Shown: positions 35,801 through 44,186, numbered from the stretch's first letter. The stretch: DNA of 64,000 bases from Betaproteobacteria bacterium (GCA_025356695.1 JANXSE010000299.1:37611-101610); one strand, 5' to 3'. The notes: generated by a model from the sequence alone, not told the origin. Numbers and translations: made by a program.

Positions 35801-36215
35801 TCGCGGGCGGCGCCGACGCCCTGCCGCTGGTGTAGCGCAAGGCGCCGCGGGCATCGAACACGCGCAGGCCCGTCACTTCGGGGAATTCGCGCATGTGCAG
35901 GTCCAGCATCGCATCCAGTGCACCGGCATCGCGGCCCGCGGTCTGTTTGCCTGACGTATCTAACGCCGCGACGGGAATCGTCACCGCCAGATCGCGCAAA
36001 TTGGCCTCAACGCGGCGCAAGGTCGCCTCCAGCCGGGTTTCCAGTATCGCCGCGTAACCGCGCGTTTTGGTATGGGCGGCCAGGATCGCCTCCCGGTATC
36101 CCGACCAGATCAGATAAGCCAGCAGCGACAGCACCGAGAACACCACAACAGCGATCGCCGCAATGAGCATATTGCGATAGCGGCGCTCGACAACCGGGGA
36201 TTGTGCCGACTTCAT
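32874..36215 (-). CDS. Cache-PAS-GAF sensor histidine kinase
   Basis: 1113 residues. A first membrane helix (about 17-38), a periplasmic double-Cache-like domain (about 40-295, with VTGLRVFDARGALRYTSGR and DRDYFRLLRDDP) and a second helix (about 298-325) indicate external ligand sensing. Three PAS units (about 335-700) follow, then a GAF-like segment with RICAYGNWQFGRFVLFAPGQ. HisKA has His905 in SYTIAHDLRAPVRAING, and the HATPase is complete (NLIGNAWKF, DNGAGFDM, GTGIGLATV). From the GAF segment onward it is strikingly similar to the kinase just downstream. No receiver or cognate regulator is adjacent. The 254-bp spacer between the two kinase genes holds no gene. Confidence 0.9.
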   Translation of the reverse strand: MKSAQSPVVERRYRNMLIAAIAVVVFSVLSLLAYLIWSGYREAILAAHTKTRGYAAILETRLEATLRRVEANLRDLAVTIPVAALDTSGKQTAGRDAGALDAMLDLHMREFPEVTGLRVFDARGALRYTSGRASAPPATGVDRDYFRLLRDDPHADLVFSETIRGRASKQTLVVAAKAIRDGQGRFHGVVYAALDVEYFEKLFSALDVGDAGVVAVFRNDDFSRVARWPPSGGELNAKLPPDSPTLAALPPGTKTATVEIAAITDAVVRIYSYHQLDRYPFFVAVGVGRDETLAAWRTRSLVVGLSGLLFTAALMSLMFLLLRARDLNEEKEEVMRSTFEQAAVGTAHFSADTRRFLRANEQYCKLLGYAKSELIGMDIRDLVPADEVNDRAHERLQVAAGEMATSINELRYIRKDGTMLWVNRSLSVVRDAAGQPKYFISVIEDISVRKQVDEARGRLAAVAESSNDAIFIRNVDGCIVYWNDGARRMYGYAMDEAVGKESEFLVPPDRQDERRQNWEKLQQGLTLANFETVRLRKDGTRIDVSISVSPVRDHNGQFIGIATVARDITARKQADNARALLAAIVDGSSDAIVSRSLDRRVLSWNRGAERLFGYRAEEVIGESISFLIPPDRMEEAARNRAKIEQASPVIDLETVRLAKGGRRIDVSLSQSPVYDEHGKMAGVALVFRDIGERARKTALIHLLESLARATNEATTPEAAMQACLDRICAYGNWQFGRFVLFAPGQTTGVAPTALWHCADESRFAEFVRLSGTRNYNRPDGQFVGRAIRERKAVWIEEFVRVPNFGRAGIVDGFGLRSGFVFPVFVGDEIAGFAEFFATEVRTPDEMLLEVIHSVVSQLARLIERGRAETDLARLNVELEMRVANRTAELEAVNTELSDFSYTIAHDLRAPVRAINGFSSMVLGANEGRLDPVSTGHLRRVLAGSERMGHLIDDLLNLARLSRQEVQRENFNLSDMANHVTAALAEAHPVRRVQVVVQPAMMANGDAGLMRIVMDNLIGNAWKFTANTAAAKIEVGVDQRDGPAVYSVSDNGAGFDMQYAGKLFAPFQRLHHASEFEGTGIGLATVKKIIQRHGGNIWVESTLNAGTTVFFTLG

Positions 36216-36589
36216 GTCATGCGATCAGAAACGGATTCCGGAAATCCGCGCGGAAATACTTTCCGCACCGCCGGCTGCGCCGAATTTGCGGCGATCTTCT
36301 GATGCATCGATGTCGATCATGCGGAATACGGGGCCGACCACGACCCACGCGTCCGGGCGGGCGACTGCCCATCATTAAATGATGCCGGTCATACTACAAC
36401 GAAATAGATATATCCAATGGGCCGAAAGTGGCGTTGATTCGAGCCCCTATTTCGCACTTGAAGCATGGGTCGCTCCACTTCGAGCATAGCGGCCTCGCGG
36501 ACCGGCCGGCCCGGATTTGCGATTTCGCAAAAATAGCACCATGCATTTCTCTAACGCGCCGGCCGCAACCGCACCGCCACTACCGGCTG
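36216..36589. other. 374-bp intergenic region upstream of the Cache kinase and downstream of senB
   Basis: No convincing gene. An AT-rich stretch around 36370-36420 (with CATTAAATGATG and AGATATATCC) is the likely promoter zone of the kinase. No clean terminator hairpin for senB was found. Confidence 0.4.
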
Positions 36590-37537
36590 TCAGCGAAGTT
36601 CCTGCAGCAATTGCAGCAGCCCGCGACGTTCCGCCGACGGCGCAAACAGCGGCCGTCGTGCCCACACCGCGTGCTTCAATTTTCCGTAATAGGCCTGGTC
36701 GCTGGCCGCGCGCGCGATCAGACGCGCCAGCGCCTTGTCGTCGTGAAGCGGGTAGTAGCCGGGATAATCGGTACCGAGCATGCCGATATTGCCGGAGATA
36801 CGCGACGCCAGCACGGGCAGGCCGAGACGGCCCGCCTCGCAAATCACATTGGCACCGCCCTCCATCACCGAACTGACCACCAGCAAATGGCTGGACGCCA
36901 TGCGGCGCAGCGTATCGGCATGCGGTTTGCTGCCGAGCCAGTGGTAACGCGGGTCATCGCGCATCCAGTGCTTTGCAATGTGCGCCATGCCCGGTGTCAA
37001 CGCTTCGCCAAGCTGAATCAGTTCGATATTTTCATATTCCGGCAGATGACCAAGTGCGATGGCCGCACGAAAGGGGTCTTTTTCATTGCGCAAATGCCCG
37101 ACGACCGCGATACGAAAGCGGCTTTTCAACGGATCGTGGCGGAAACGCGTTTCGGCGGATTGATAAATCACCCGCGTCTTTGCACGCAGGTGGTGCGCCA
37201 GTTGCTGCACGCCCGCAGGTTGCAGGACCACCAGCCTTGAGGCCAGTTCCATACTGTATCGCGCCGTCGCATGCGTTTTAATATCGCGATAGAGGTCGGT
37301 GCCGGTCAGCACCACGATCAGCGGACGCTGCGGATGCGCGCGATGGAATTGTTTGACCGCCGCACTGCTTTTTCGCGCGTGCAGCGCGATCAGAACATCG
37401 GCCGCGCTACCGTCCCATTGCGCGGCGAGTGTGACACGGTGACCGGCGCTGCGCAGAAAATCGCGCCAGCGCTGGGCGGTGTGCTGGTTGCCGCTGCGCT
37501 TGTCCGCGCCGGCCGGCGTGATGATTTGAATGTTCAT
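36590..37537 (-). CDS. senB: selenosugar synthase SenB (glycosyltransferase-like)
   Basis: 315 residues of the GT4-like fold. N-terminal IIT-P-A, SGNQHTAQRW, LIALHARKSSAAV, LIVVLTGTDLYRDI; central VVGHLRNEKDPFRAA; and the donor-site block SSVMEGGANVICEAGRLGLPVLASRISGNIGMLG. This is the family long annotated as a putative glycosyltransferase next to EgtB-like genes and later shown to be SenB, which joins selenophosphate and a UDP-sugar to give a selenosugar for selenoneine synthesis. The divergent neighbour 54 bp away is the matching senA, which greatly strengthens the call. Cytoplasmic. The selenophosphate supplier (SelD/SenC) is not in this window. Confidence 0.85.
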   Translation of the reverse strand: MNIQIITPAGADKRSGNQHTAQRWRDFLRSAGHRVTLAAQWDGSAADVLIALHARKSSAAVKQFHRAHPQRPLIVVLTGTDLYRDIKTHATARYSMELASRLVVLQPAGVQQLAHHLRAKTRVIYQSAETRFRHDPLKSRFRIAVVGHLRNEKDPFRAAIALGHLPEYENIELIQLGEALTPGMAHIAKHWMRDDPRYHWLGSKPHADTLRRMASSHLLVVSSVMEGGANVICEAGRLGLPVLASRISGNIGMLGTDYPGYYPLHDDKALARLIARAASDQAYYGKLKHAVWARRPLFAPSAERRGLLQLLQELR

Positions 37538-37591
37538 TGGATTGTGCGTTCAGCAGACGGGGATGAGTATAGTAGACTCGCGCCAAGTTAC

Positions 37592-38896
37592 ATGAAATTC
37601 CCCGCACTCACCGACCCGACCGTACTCGCCGCCGCTCTGCAGGCGGCGCGCGCACGTGCGGACCGCATCACGGCCGATCTCGACGGCGAGCGCCTGCTCG
37701 GCCCCTTGCTCGCCATCGTCAATCCACCGTTGTGGGAAATCGGCCACGTCGCGTGGTTTCATGAATTCTGGTGCCTGCGTCACCAGGCAGGCAATGAGCC
37801 CGCGCCTTCAATCCTGCCCGGTGCCGACAAACTCTACGATTCGGCCAAAGTGGCACACGATACGCGATGGGATCTGCCGCTGCCGACACTGCAGCAGACG
37901 CGCGGCTATGCGAGCAATGTGCTCGCACGCGTGCTGCACCGCCTTGAGAGCGAACCGGAAAATCCCGCGCTCCAGTATTTCGTGCGGCTGGCGACCTTGC
38001 ACGAAGACATGCACGCCGAGGCTTTTCATTACACGCGGCAAACGCTCGGTTATGCCGACCCTTTCGCGGAAAACACAAACGCCGATGCAATCGCGACCGC
38101 CCGCACAACACCCGCACGCGGCGATGCGGAATTCACCGGCGGCCGCTTCATACTGGGCGCGATGGATAACGGCCGCTTCGTTTTCGACAATGAAAAGTGG
38201 GCGCATGAAATCGAAGTCGCTCCGTTCCGCCTGGCGCGCGCCACCGTCAGCAACGCCGAGTACCGCGCCTTCGTCGATGCCGGCGGTTATGCGCGGCAAG
38301 CGTGGTGGAGCGAGGCGGGCTGGGCATGGCGTATGCAAACCGGTCTGGATGCCCCGCATCGCTGGATCAGGCATGACAAAACATGGCGTCTGCGCTGGTT
38401 CGACCAGACGCTGCCGCTGCCGGACGATCAGCCGATCGTGCACGTGAACTGGCATGAAGCGCAGGCCTACTGCCGCTTTGCAAACCGCCGCCTGCCGACG
38501 GCTGCGGAATGGGAGTTCGCCGCCGCCAATGGATCAGCGGACACCGGCAAACGACACTACCCGTGGGGTGCAGCCGGCCCCACCGCGGCGCGGGCCAATC
38601 TCGAAGGCCGTGGACCCGCCGCCGTCGATGCACTGCCCGACGGCGATAGTGCGGGCGGTTGCCACCAGATGATCGGCAACGTCTGGGAATGGACCGCGGA
38701 TGTATTCAATCCCTATCCGGGTTTCATCGCCGACCCTTACAAGGAATATTCGCAACCGTGGTTCGGCACGCACATGGAACTGCGCGGCGGCAGCTTCGCC
38801 ACGCCGCGGCGCCTGATCCGCAACACCTGGCGCAACTTCTACATGCCGGAACGCAATGACATCTTCGCCGGGTTCCGCACCTGCGCCATCGATTAG
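37592..38896 (+). CDS. senA: selenoneine synthase SenA (EgtB-like iron enzyme)
   Basis: 434 residues from the ATG at 37592. The N-terminal DinB-like half supplies the three-histidine iron site: His52 in IGHVAWFHEF, His137 and His141 in THEDMHAEAF. The C-terminal half is the FGE-sulfatase fold, with GGRFILGAMDN, HVNWHEAQAYCRFANRRLPTAAEWEFAA, GNVWEWTADVFNPYPGF and LRGGSFATPRRL. The family couples hercynine to a (seleno)sulfur donor. SenA uses the selenosugar made by SenB, whereas EgtB uses a thiol. The call of SenA over EgtB rests on the adjacent divergent senB. An EgtD to make hercynine is not in the window. Cytoplasmic, oxygen-dependent chemistry is expected. Confidence 0.85.
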   Translation: MKFPALTDPTVLAAALQAARARADRITADLDGERLLGPLLAIVNPPLWEIGHVAWFHEFWCLRHQAGNEPAPSILPGADKLYDSAKVAHDTRWDLPLPTLQQTRGYASNVLARVLHRLESEPENPALQYFVRLATLHEDMHAEAFHYTRQTLGYADPFAENTNADAIATARTTPARGDAEFTGGRFILGAMDNGRFVFDNEKWAHEIEVAPFRLARATVSNAEYRAFVDAGGYARQAWWSEAGWAWRMQTGLDAPHRWIRHDKTWRLRWFDQTLPLPDDQPIVHVNWHEAQAYCRFANRRLPTAAEWEFAAANGSADTGKRHYPWGAAGPTAARANLEGRGPAAVDALPDGDSAGGCHQMIGNVWEWTADVFNPYPGFIADPYKEYSQPWFGTHMELRGGSFATPRRLIRNTWRNFYMPERNDIFAGFRTCAID

Positions 38897-38911
38897 CGCT
38901 CCGTAGCGCGC

Positions 38912-39871
38912 TCACTCGCCGCGTATGCCGGCCTCGCGGATCAACCTGCCCCACTTCGCCATTTCAAGACGCATGATTGCGGCAAATTCATCCGGCGTGC
39001 CGCCGACCACTTCGCCGCCGCCGTTGAAGATGCGCTCTTTCACCTCGGTGCGGCGGAGAATTTGCGCCGCCTCCTGGTTTAGTTTCGCGATGACGGCCGG
39101 CGGTGTTTTCGCCGGCGCCAGCAGGCCGTTGTAGGCGGTGGCTTCATAGCCGGGCAGACCCGCTGCCGCGACAGTCGGCAGCTCGGGGGCCAGCACCGAC
39201 GGTTGCGCGCTGGTGACGGCGAGCGCGCGCACCCGCCCCGCGCGCAGATGCGGCATCACCGAACCCGCGCTCGGAAAACTCAGTTGCACTTCACCTGAAG
39301 CGAGACTGTTCAGCGCCGAACCGGTACCCTTGTAATTGATGCGCACGACTTTCACCCCGGCCATGACGCGAAAGAGTTCGGCGGCGAGATGGTTGCCCGA
39401 GCCCGGCGAACTCGTGCTGTAGTTAAGCTCGCCCGGCCGCGCTTTCGCCAGCGCAATCAGATCGCGCACCGATTTCACCGGCAGCGACGGATGCACGACC
39501 ATGATATTGGGTGAATTGGTCGCCAGCATGACGGGCGCGAAATCGCGCACCGGGTCCCACGCCACACCGTCGCGCAGATAGGGCGAGAGCCACAGCACGC
39601 TGGTGTAAAACAACAACGTGTAGCCGTCGGGCGGCGCCTTCGCCACCAGCTCGACGGCGGCGATCGCGCGGTTCTCGACGATGACCTGCTGGCCGAGGCC
39701 GGCGCTCAAACCCTGCGCCAGCAGACGCGCCACCGCATCCGGATAACCACCGGCCTCGGTGGTCTGGATGCGCACAACTTTGGATGGATAAGATGGATAG
39801 GGCTGCGCGGCCGCGAGCCCCACAAACAGCACCGCGGCGGCGAGCCACCGGGTGCCTGGTCTGCAGGCCAT
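38912..39871 (-). CDS. Bug-family TTT receptor (5), divergent
   Basis: 319 residues from the ATG at 39871 (a GTG two codons earlier is possible). Signal peptide ends AAAQP. Blocks: VVRIQTTEAGGYPDAVAR, IVENRAIAAVELV, DGYTLLFYTS, VHPSLPVKSVRDL, STSSPGSGNHLAAELF and RINYKGTG. The ligand loop lacks the usual N-R-P/A-G-A-G-G glycines (NRAIAAVE), so the ligand contact there differs from the other receptors in the window. Convergent with senA, and 40 bp from DUF1993 on the same strand. Confidence 0.88.
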   Translation of the reverse strand: MACRPGTRWLAAAVLFVGLAAAQPYPSYPSKVVRIQTTEAGGYPDAVARLLAQGLSAGLGQQVIVENRAIAAVELVAKAPPDGYTLLFYTSVLWLSPYLRDGVAWDPVRDFAPVMLATNSPNIMVVHPSLPVKSVRDLIALAKARPGELNYSTSSPGSGNHLAAELFRVMAGVKVVRINYKGTGSALNSLASGEVQLSFPSAGSVMPHLRAGRVRALAVTSAQPSVLAPELPTVAAAGLPGYEATAYNGLLAPAKTPPAVIAKLNQEAAQILRRTEVKERIFNGGGEVVGGTPDEFAAIMRLEMAKWGRLIREAGIRGE

Positions 39872-39924
39872 CGGCACGACGGCAATTTCAGGAAAGCGCG
39901 GTCTGTGCTTGCCGCCGGCGCGCG

Positions 39925-40437
39925 TTACTGCGCGGTGGCGCCCATGAAATCGCGTTTGCCGATTTCAATGCCGTTGACGCGCAATATGTCATAGGCAGTG
40001 GTGACGTGAAAATAGAAATTCGGCAGCGCGCGGTTTTGCAGCAGGTCGATGCCGACGAAATCCGTGTCCTTCCCCATCACCTTGATGGTCAGCTTCTTGC
40101 TGTCGGTGCCGTCGATCTGCGCGGCGGTCAGGCCCTTGAGAAAAGCCAGTGTCTTTTCAACACGGCCGATCAGTTCAGCGAGCGATTTTTCATTCATTTC
40201 ATAGGCCGGCGACTCGACACCGGCCAGCGCGCCCGCGCAATTGCGCGCGTGGTCGGTGGCCTGCTGGATCTGGCGCGCGAAGGTAAACATGTCGGGAAAC
40301 AGGCGCTGGATCATCAGCGTGCCTTCGTCATATTTCTTCTCGGTGTAGACCGCCTGCGCCTTTTTCATGCAGAAGGCGAGGCCGTTCAGGTGGCGGATGA
40401 AAATGGGCACGGAAATATTGAACATCGAAATGGCCAT
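39925..40437 (-). CDS. DUF1993 family protein
   Basis: 170 residues, GGAGTCG before the ATG. The sequence matches the DUF1993 pattern: HLNGLAFCMKKAQAVYTEKKYDEG, RLFPDMFTFARQIQQATDHARNCAGALAG, then LLQNRALPNFYFHVTTAYDILRVNGIEIGKRDFMG. The fold is DinB-like and helical. Function is unknown; some members are suspected metal-dependent enzymes. The spacer toward the divergent epimerase-like gene (181 bp) should hold both promoters. Confidence 0.85.
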   Translation of the reverse strand: MAISMFNISVPIFIRHLNGLAFCMKKAQAVYTEKKYDEGTLMIQRLFPDMFTFARQIQQATDHARNCAGALAGVESPAYEMNEKSLAELIGRVEKTLAFLKGLTAAQIDGTDSKKLTIKVMGKDTDFVGIDLLQNRALPNFYFHVTTAYDILRVNGIEIGKRDFMGATAQ

Positions 40438-40618
40438 TGCAGCGACTCCTCACGTTGTTATTCGGGTGGTGGCGATTATTTGGGCAGCGCGCCACGGCGT
40501 CAAGCGGATTCGCCCGGGCGGCGCGACCATCGCGGGAATCCGCAGTAAAATTGCGGCAAGCCCGGCATGGCGGCGAACGCCGCCGTGCAGCAGACCCAAA
40601 CCCTCCGGAGGCAACAAC

Positions 40619-41044
40619 ATGAAGATCAAACGCATTGAACACGTCGGCGTCGTCGTCAAGGACGTTGAAGCAAGCCGCGCGCTGTGGGAAGGCTGTTTCG
40701 GCATCAAGCTCGACAGCGTCGAGGTCAATCCGACCAAACCGGTCAAGCTGGCAATTTATCCGGTCGGCGAATCGATGGTCGAACTGATCGCCGGCACCAC
40801 GCCCGACAGCCGGCACCAGCAGATGGTGCGCGACGGCAAGGGCGGCATCAACCATCTCTGCTTCGAAGTCGAGAACATCGACGAAGCGCTCGCCGAACTG
40901 AAAGCCAAGGGCATTCCGCTGCTCGACGAGGTACCGCGCCCCGGCCACGCCGGCTGCCGCATCGCCTTTATCGATCCGAAAGCCACCGAAAACTGCCTGA
41001 TCGAACTCGCCGAACTGCCGAAGGGCGGCGCGCACCACGCCTGA
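40619..41044 (+). CDS. VOC/glyoxalase-fold protein, methylmalonyl-CoA epimerase-like
   Basis: 141 residues from the ATG at 40619, after CCGGAGG. Two beta-alpha-beta-beta-beta modules carry the metal-ligand pattern of methylmalonyl-CoA epimerase: His8 in IEHVGVVV, Glu55 in SMVELIAG, His79 in GINHLCFEV and Glu129 in CLIELAEL. The block GIPLLDEVPRPGHAGCRIAFIDPKAT is very close to that family. It could epimerise methylmalonyl-CoA or a related acyl-CoA. The next gene on the strand is a CoA-transferase, which supports an acyl-CoA substrate. A terminator lies between them. Confidence 0.8.
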   Translation: MKIKRIEHVGVVVKDVEASRALWEGCFGIKLDSVEVNPTKPVKLAIYPVGESMVELIAGTTPDSRHQQMVRDGKGGINHLCFEVENIDEALAELKAKGIPLLDEVPRPGHAGCRIAFIDPKATENCLIELAELPKGGAHHA

Positions 41045-41061
41045 TCGCGTGATTCCCATTC

Positions 41062-41092
41062 AGGGCGGCACGCGCCGCCCTTTTCATTTTTT
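41062..41092 (+). terminator. intrinsic terminator after the epimerase-like gene
   Basis: GGGCGGC (41063-41069) pairs with GCCGCCC (41074-41080), loop ACGC, followed by TTTTCATTTTTT. It lies 18 bp past the stop codon at 41044. Confidence 0.88.
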
Positions 41093-41116
41093 GCAGAAAT
41101 TTTCTCGCAGGTAACC

Positions 41117-42316
41117 ATGGCACGTCCGTTAGACGATATCACCGTAATCGACCTCAGCCACGCGCTGGCCGGCCCCTACTGCTCCACCATGCTTGCCGAC
41201 TACGGCGCCAACGTGATCAAACTCGAACCGCCGGGTGCCGGCGATCTCGCCCGCGTGTGGGGCTCGCCGGTGCCCGGCCCCGACTACGCCTACTTCGTGA
41301 CACTGCACCGTAACAAGCGCAGCATCATCGTCGACCTGAAGAAACCCGAAGGCAAGGCACTGTTCTTCAAGCTGGTCGAGAAGGCCGACGTCGTGCTGGA
41401 AAATTTCCGCGTCGATGCCTTGAACCGCCTTGGCCTCGGCTACGAGGAAGCAAAGAAGCGCAATCCCGGCATCATCTACTGTTCTGTTTCCGGCTTCGGC
41501 CAGGACGGCCCCTATCGTGAACGCGCCGCACTCGATCTCATCCTGCAGGCGGAGTCCGGCATGATCAGCTGCACCGGTGAACCCGGCAGTCACGGCGTGC
41601 GCTGCGGTGTGTCGATCGCCGATCTCGCCGCCGGCATGAATGCGGCCTACGGCGTGATGCTCGCACTGCGCATGAAGGAAAAAACCGGCGAAGGCCAGCA
41701 CGTCGACGTCTCGATGCTTGAAGGCCAGCTCGCGCTGCTCTGCACCACCATCGGCAACTACTACGCCAACGGCGAACTGCCGAAACCGCAGGGCACCGCC
41801 TACCCGGTGGTCGTTCCGTACCAGACGTTCCAGACCAAAACACGCGATCTTGCATTGGCCATCGCGGGGCAAAAGCTGTGGAAGATTTTCTGCCCGGTGA
41901 TCGGCGCGCCCGAACTGACCGACGATCCGCTCTACGCCACCGGACCGTTGCGCATGAAGAACCGCGACACGCTGGTGCCGAAGCTGCAGGCGATCTTCAT
42001 GACCAGAGCGTACGAGGAGTGGGAACCGCTGCTGCTCAAAAACGACATTCCGGTCGGCGCCATCAACAACATTGAACAGGTGATGGAGCATCCGCAGGTA
42101 AAGGCGCGCGGCGTGATGATTGAAACCACGCACCCGAAGGCCGGCAAGGTCAAGCAAGTGCGCTCGCCGCTGCGGCTGCCGAAAATGCCGCCGATGCCGG
42201 ACACGCCGGCGCCGCTGCACGGCCAGCACAGCTCGGAAATTCTGCGCGAGATTTTTAAACTAAGTGACGCCGAAATCGCTGCCCTGAAAAAAACCGGTGT
42301 CGTCGGCGGCGACTGA
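41117..42316 (+). CDS. CaiB/BaiF family CoA-transferase (1)
   Basis: 399 residues of family III CoA-transferases. It starts with ITVIDLSHALAGPYCSTMLADYGANVIKLEPPGAGD, the nucleotide-binding entry of the family. The catalytic aspartate is Asp140 in RAALDLILQAESG, equivalent to Asp169 of formyl-CoA transferase. ADLAAGMNAAYGVMLAL and TGEGQHVDVSMLEGQLAL follow as expected. It moves CoA between carboxylic acids through acyl-aspartyl chemistry; donor and acceptor cannot be told. Its short separation from a convergent Bug receptor gene (6 bp between stops) suggests a link between uptake and activation of one acid. Confidence 0.9.
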   Translation: MARPLDDITVIDLSHALAGPYCSTMLADYGANVIKLEPPGAGDLARVWGSPVPGPDYAYFVTLHRNKRSIIVDLKKPEGKALFFKLVEKADVVLENFRVDALNRLGLGYEEAKKRNPGIIYCSVSGFGQDGPYRERAALDLILQAESGMISCTGEPGSHGVRCGVSIADLAAGMNAAYGVMLALRMKEKTGEGQHVDVSMLEGQLALLCTTIGNYYANGELPKPQGTAYPVVVPYQTFQTKTRDLALAIAGQKLWKIFCPVIGAPELTDDPLYATGPLRMKNRDTLVPKLQAIFMTRAYEEWEPLLLKNDIPVGAINNIEQVMEHPQVKARGVMIETTHPKAGKVKQVRSPLRLPKMPPMPDTPAPLHGQHSSEILREIFKLSDAEIAALKKTGVVGGD

Positions 42317-42322
42317 ACGCGG

Positions 42323-43300
42323 CTATTTGCGGATCTGCGAGACGCCGATGGCGATCAGGAACTGCGCCATCTCCTCGCGGCTGCGCACGAGATGGGCGGC
42401 GAACTCGGCGCCATTCATGTAGACGTCTTCGTAGGCGTTGCGCGCGACGAATTCCTTCCACGCCGCGCTGTCATGCACGCGCCGCAGCACCGCCTCCATT
42501 GTCGCCGCAGCCTCTTTCGGCACGCCCGCCGGCATGGCGAAACCGCGCCCGGTGCCAAGCACGATCGGATAGCCGGATTCCTTCAGCGTCGGCACGTCGG
42601 GCGCGAATGCTGCGCGTTTGTTACCGGTGGTTGCCAGCAGCCTGATCTTTTTCGCTTCGACCAGCGCCTGCGTCTCGCTGATGTTTTCGGTGGTGAACAG
42701 CACATGTCCGCCGGCCACCGCCAGTGCCGCGTCGACGCCGCTCTTGAAGGGCACAAACTTGAAACGCGCACCGGCGTCGCGCTCCATCAGATACAGCACC
42801 TGACGGCCGAAGCCGTTGGCCGATGCGAGGGAAGCCGCATACTGGTTCGGTTCGCGCCGGCCGGCCTCAATCAGTTCTTTCACGCTGGTGAATTTCGAAT
42901 TCACCGCCACCGCCACCACCTGCGCATCGAGACCGAAAAAAGCCAGCGGCGTGTAGTTCTCTAGGCCAAGGTCAAGATCGGTGCGCGAGGCGATGGTCAG
43001 CAGCGTGCCGGTGCCGATACCGAGCACAAAATGCGGATCGCCGTGTTTGCTCTTGATGAAGCTGAAGGCGATGCTGCCGCCGCCGCCCGTGCGGTTGTTG
43101 ACGGTTACCGGCTGCGACAGCAGCTTTTCGCGGATGATGACGTCGGTAACAACACGAACGAACTGGTCGGGCCCGCCGCCGGCGCCGCTATGCACTACGA
43201 ACTCGACCGCTTTGGACGGAAAGGTCTGCGCCGATGCCGGCACGCCCAGCACGGCGACGGCAGCGCAGGCAATCGTAGAAAATGCCTTGTGCCAATTCAT
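42323..43300 (-). CDS. TctC/Bug-family receptor (6), divergent
   Basis: 325 residues from the second of two adjacent ATG codons (43300; the other is 43303), with GAGGGGGA upstream. Signal peptide ends PASAQ. Only part of the Bug pattern is kept: AVEFVVHSGAGGGPDQFVR, TVNNRTGGGGSIAFSFI and FVPFKSGVDAALAVAGG. The D-G-Y-T strand and the V-H-P-S-L-P strand are replaced by DPHFVLGIG and VAVNSKFTS. It belongs to a separate Bug/TctC branch whose ligands are poorly known. Convergent with the CoA-transferase gene. Confidence 0.82.
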   Translation of the reverse strand: MNWHKAFSTIACAAVAVLGVPASAQTFPSKAVEFVVHSGAGGGPDQFVRVVTDVIIREKLLSQPVTVNNRTGGGGSIAFSFIKSKHGDPHFVLGIGTGTLLTIASRTDLDLGLENYTPLAFFGLDAQVVAVAVNSKFTSVKELIEAGRREPNQYAASLASANGFGRQVLYLMERDAGARFKFVPFKSGVDAALAVAGGHVLFTTENISETQALVEAKKIRLLATTGNKRAAFAPDVPTLKESGYPIVLGTGRGFAMPAGVPKEAAATMEAVLRRVHDSAAWKEFVARNAYEDVYMNGAEFAAHLVRSREEMAQFLIAIGVSQIRK

Positions 43301-43353
43301 CATTCCCCCTCGGGAAACCTGATTGATCCCGCACGGCGGCGGGTTGTTAACAA

Positions 43354-44124
43354 TTACGGCGCGATGACCGAGCGCACGTACCAGGGGAAGCTGTCCCAGC
43401 TGACGATTTTTTCGCTGCCGTCGAACAACGCGGCCAGCTTTCCGCCGCCGGCCTTGTATGAAAATTTCTTCACATGGTCGGGCGGGTTGGTCGTTGAATT
43501 ACGCATGATGTCGATGGCCTGATCGACCTTGAAGGTCAGATACTTCGACGTGTCGCCCGGAAAAAAGAACTTCACTTCCGGATTGCCCTTCACCAGCGGG
43601 CCGCGCTCGTATTCGATCTGCACTTCGATGCGCTCGCCGGTGGCGGCGGCAAATTCCCAGTTTTCAGCACCCGTCATCGCCGCACCCGCGGCGGATGAGG
43701 TGCGCGACATCTTCGCCGTCGTCGCATGCTGATAGACGCCGAAATCGCCGGGCGCGTCGGCGGCCTGATCCACCAAACCGTGAATGATGATCTGGCCAAC
43801 GACATCGGTGCCGGTCTTCTTCACCGGAATGGCGAGATACACCAGGCGCCCGGTCGGACGCGCCGCCGGCTTGCCGTCGCGGCCGATGATGCCCATGCGG
43901 TCGATGAGAATCATGCGCAGGTTGCAGTCCTTGGCGGGACCGGCCGTGGCGACCAGCGCCTCCCAGCCGGCCGGCAGCATTTTCGCCAGCGCCGCATCGT
44001 TGACACGGAAATCGAGTTGCAGACGGTGCTCGGCCGCCGTTTCGATCGTGGTTTGCGCATTAGCGCAGAAAGCCGACAGCGATAAAGCAGCAGCCACAAA
44101 CAACGTTGTGATTTTATGTTTCAT
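43354..44124 (-). CDS. secreted protein of unknown function
   Basis: 256 residues from the ATG at 44124. Signal peptide MKHKITTLFVAAALSLSAFCANAQ. The mature part begins with LQLDFRVNDAALAKMLPAGWEAL, then NLRMILIDRMGIIGRDGKP and GRLVYLAIPVKKTGTDVVGQIIIHGL. The N-terminal part faintly recalls acetoacetate-decarboxylase-like/DUF2071 beta barrels, but I cannot assign it. The C-terminal half is rich in Lys and aromatic residues. It lies directly before the outer-membrane-transporter-like gene on the same strand (62 bp), so the two may form a cell-envelope pair. Confidence 0.6.
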   Translation of the reverse strand: MKHKITTLFVAAALSLSAFCANAQTTIETAAEHRLQLDFRVNDAALAKMLPAGWEALVATAGPAKDCNLRMILIDRMGIIGRDGKPAARPTGRLVYLAIPVKKTGTDVVGQIIIHGLVDQAADAPGDFGVYQHATTAKMSRTSSAAGAAMTGAENWEFAAATGERIEVQIEYERGPLVKGNPEVKFFFPGDTSKYLTFKVDQAIDIMRNSTTNPPDHVKKFSYKAGGGKLAALFDGSEKIVSWDSFPWYVRSVIAP

Positions 44125-44186
44125 GGTTCCCCCCTTTGGATTCCGCATTGTAAAGCGCCCGGCGCCAAGCGCAACGGGTTTCAAAT

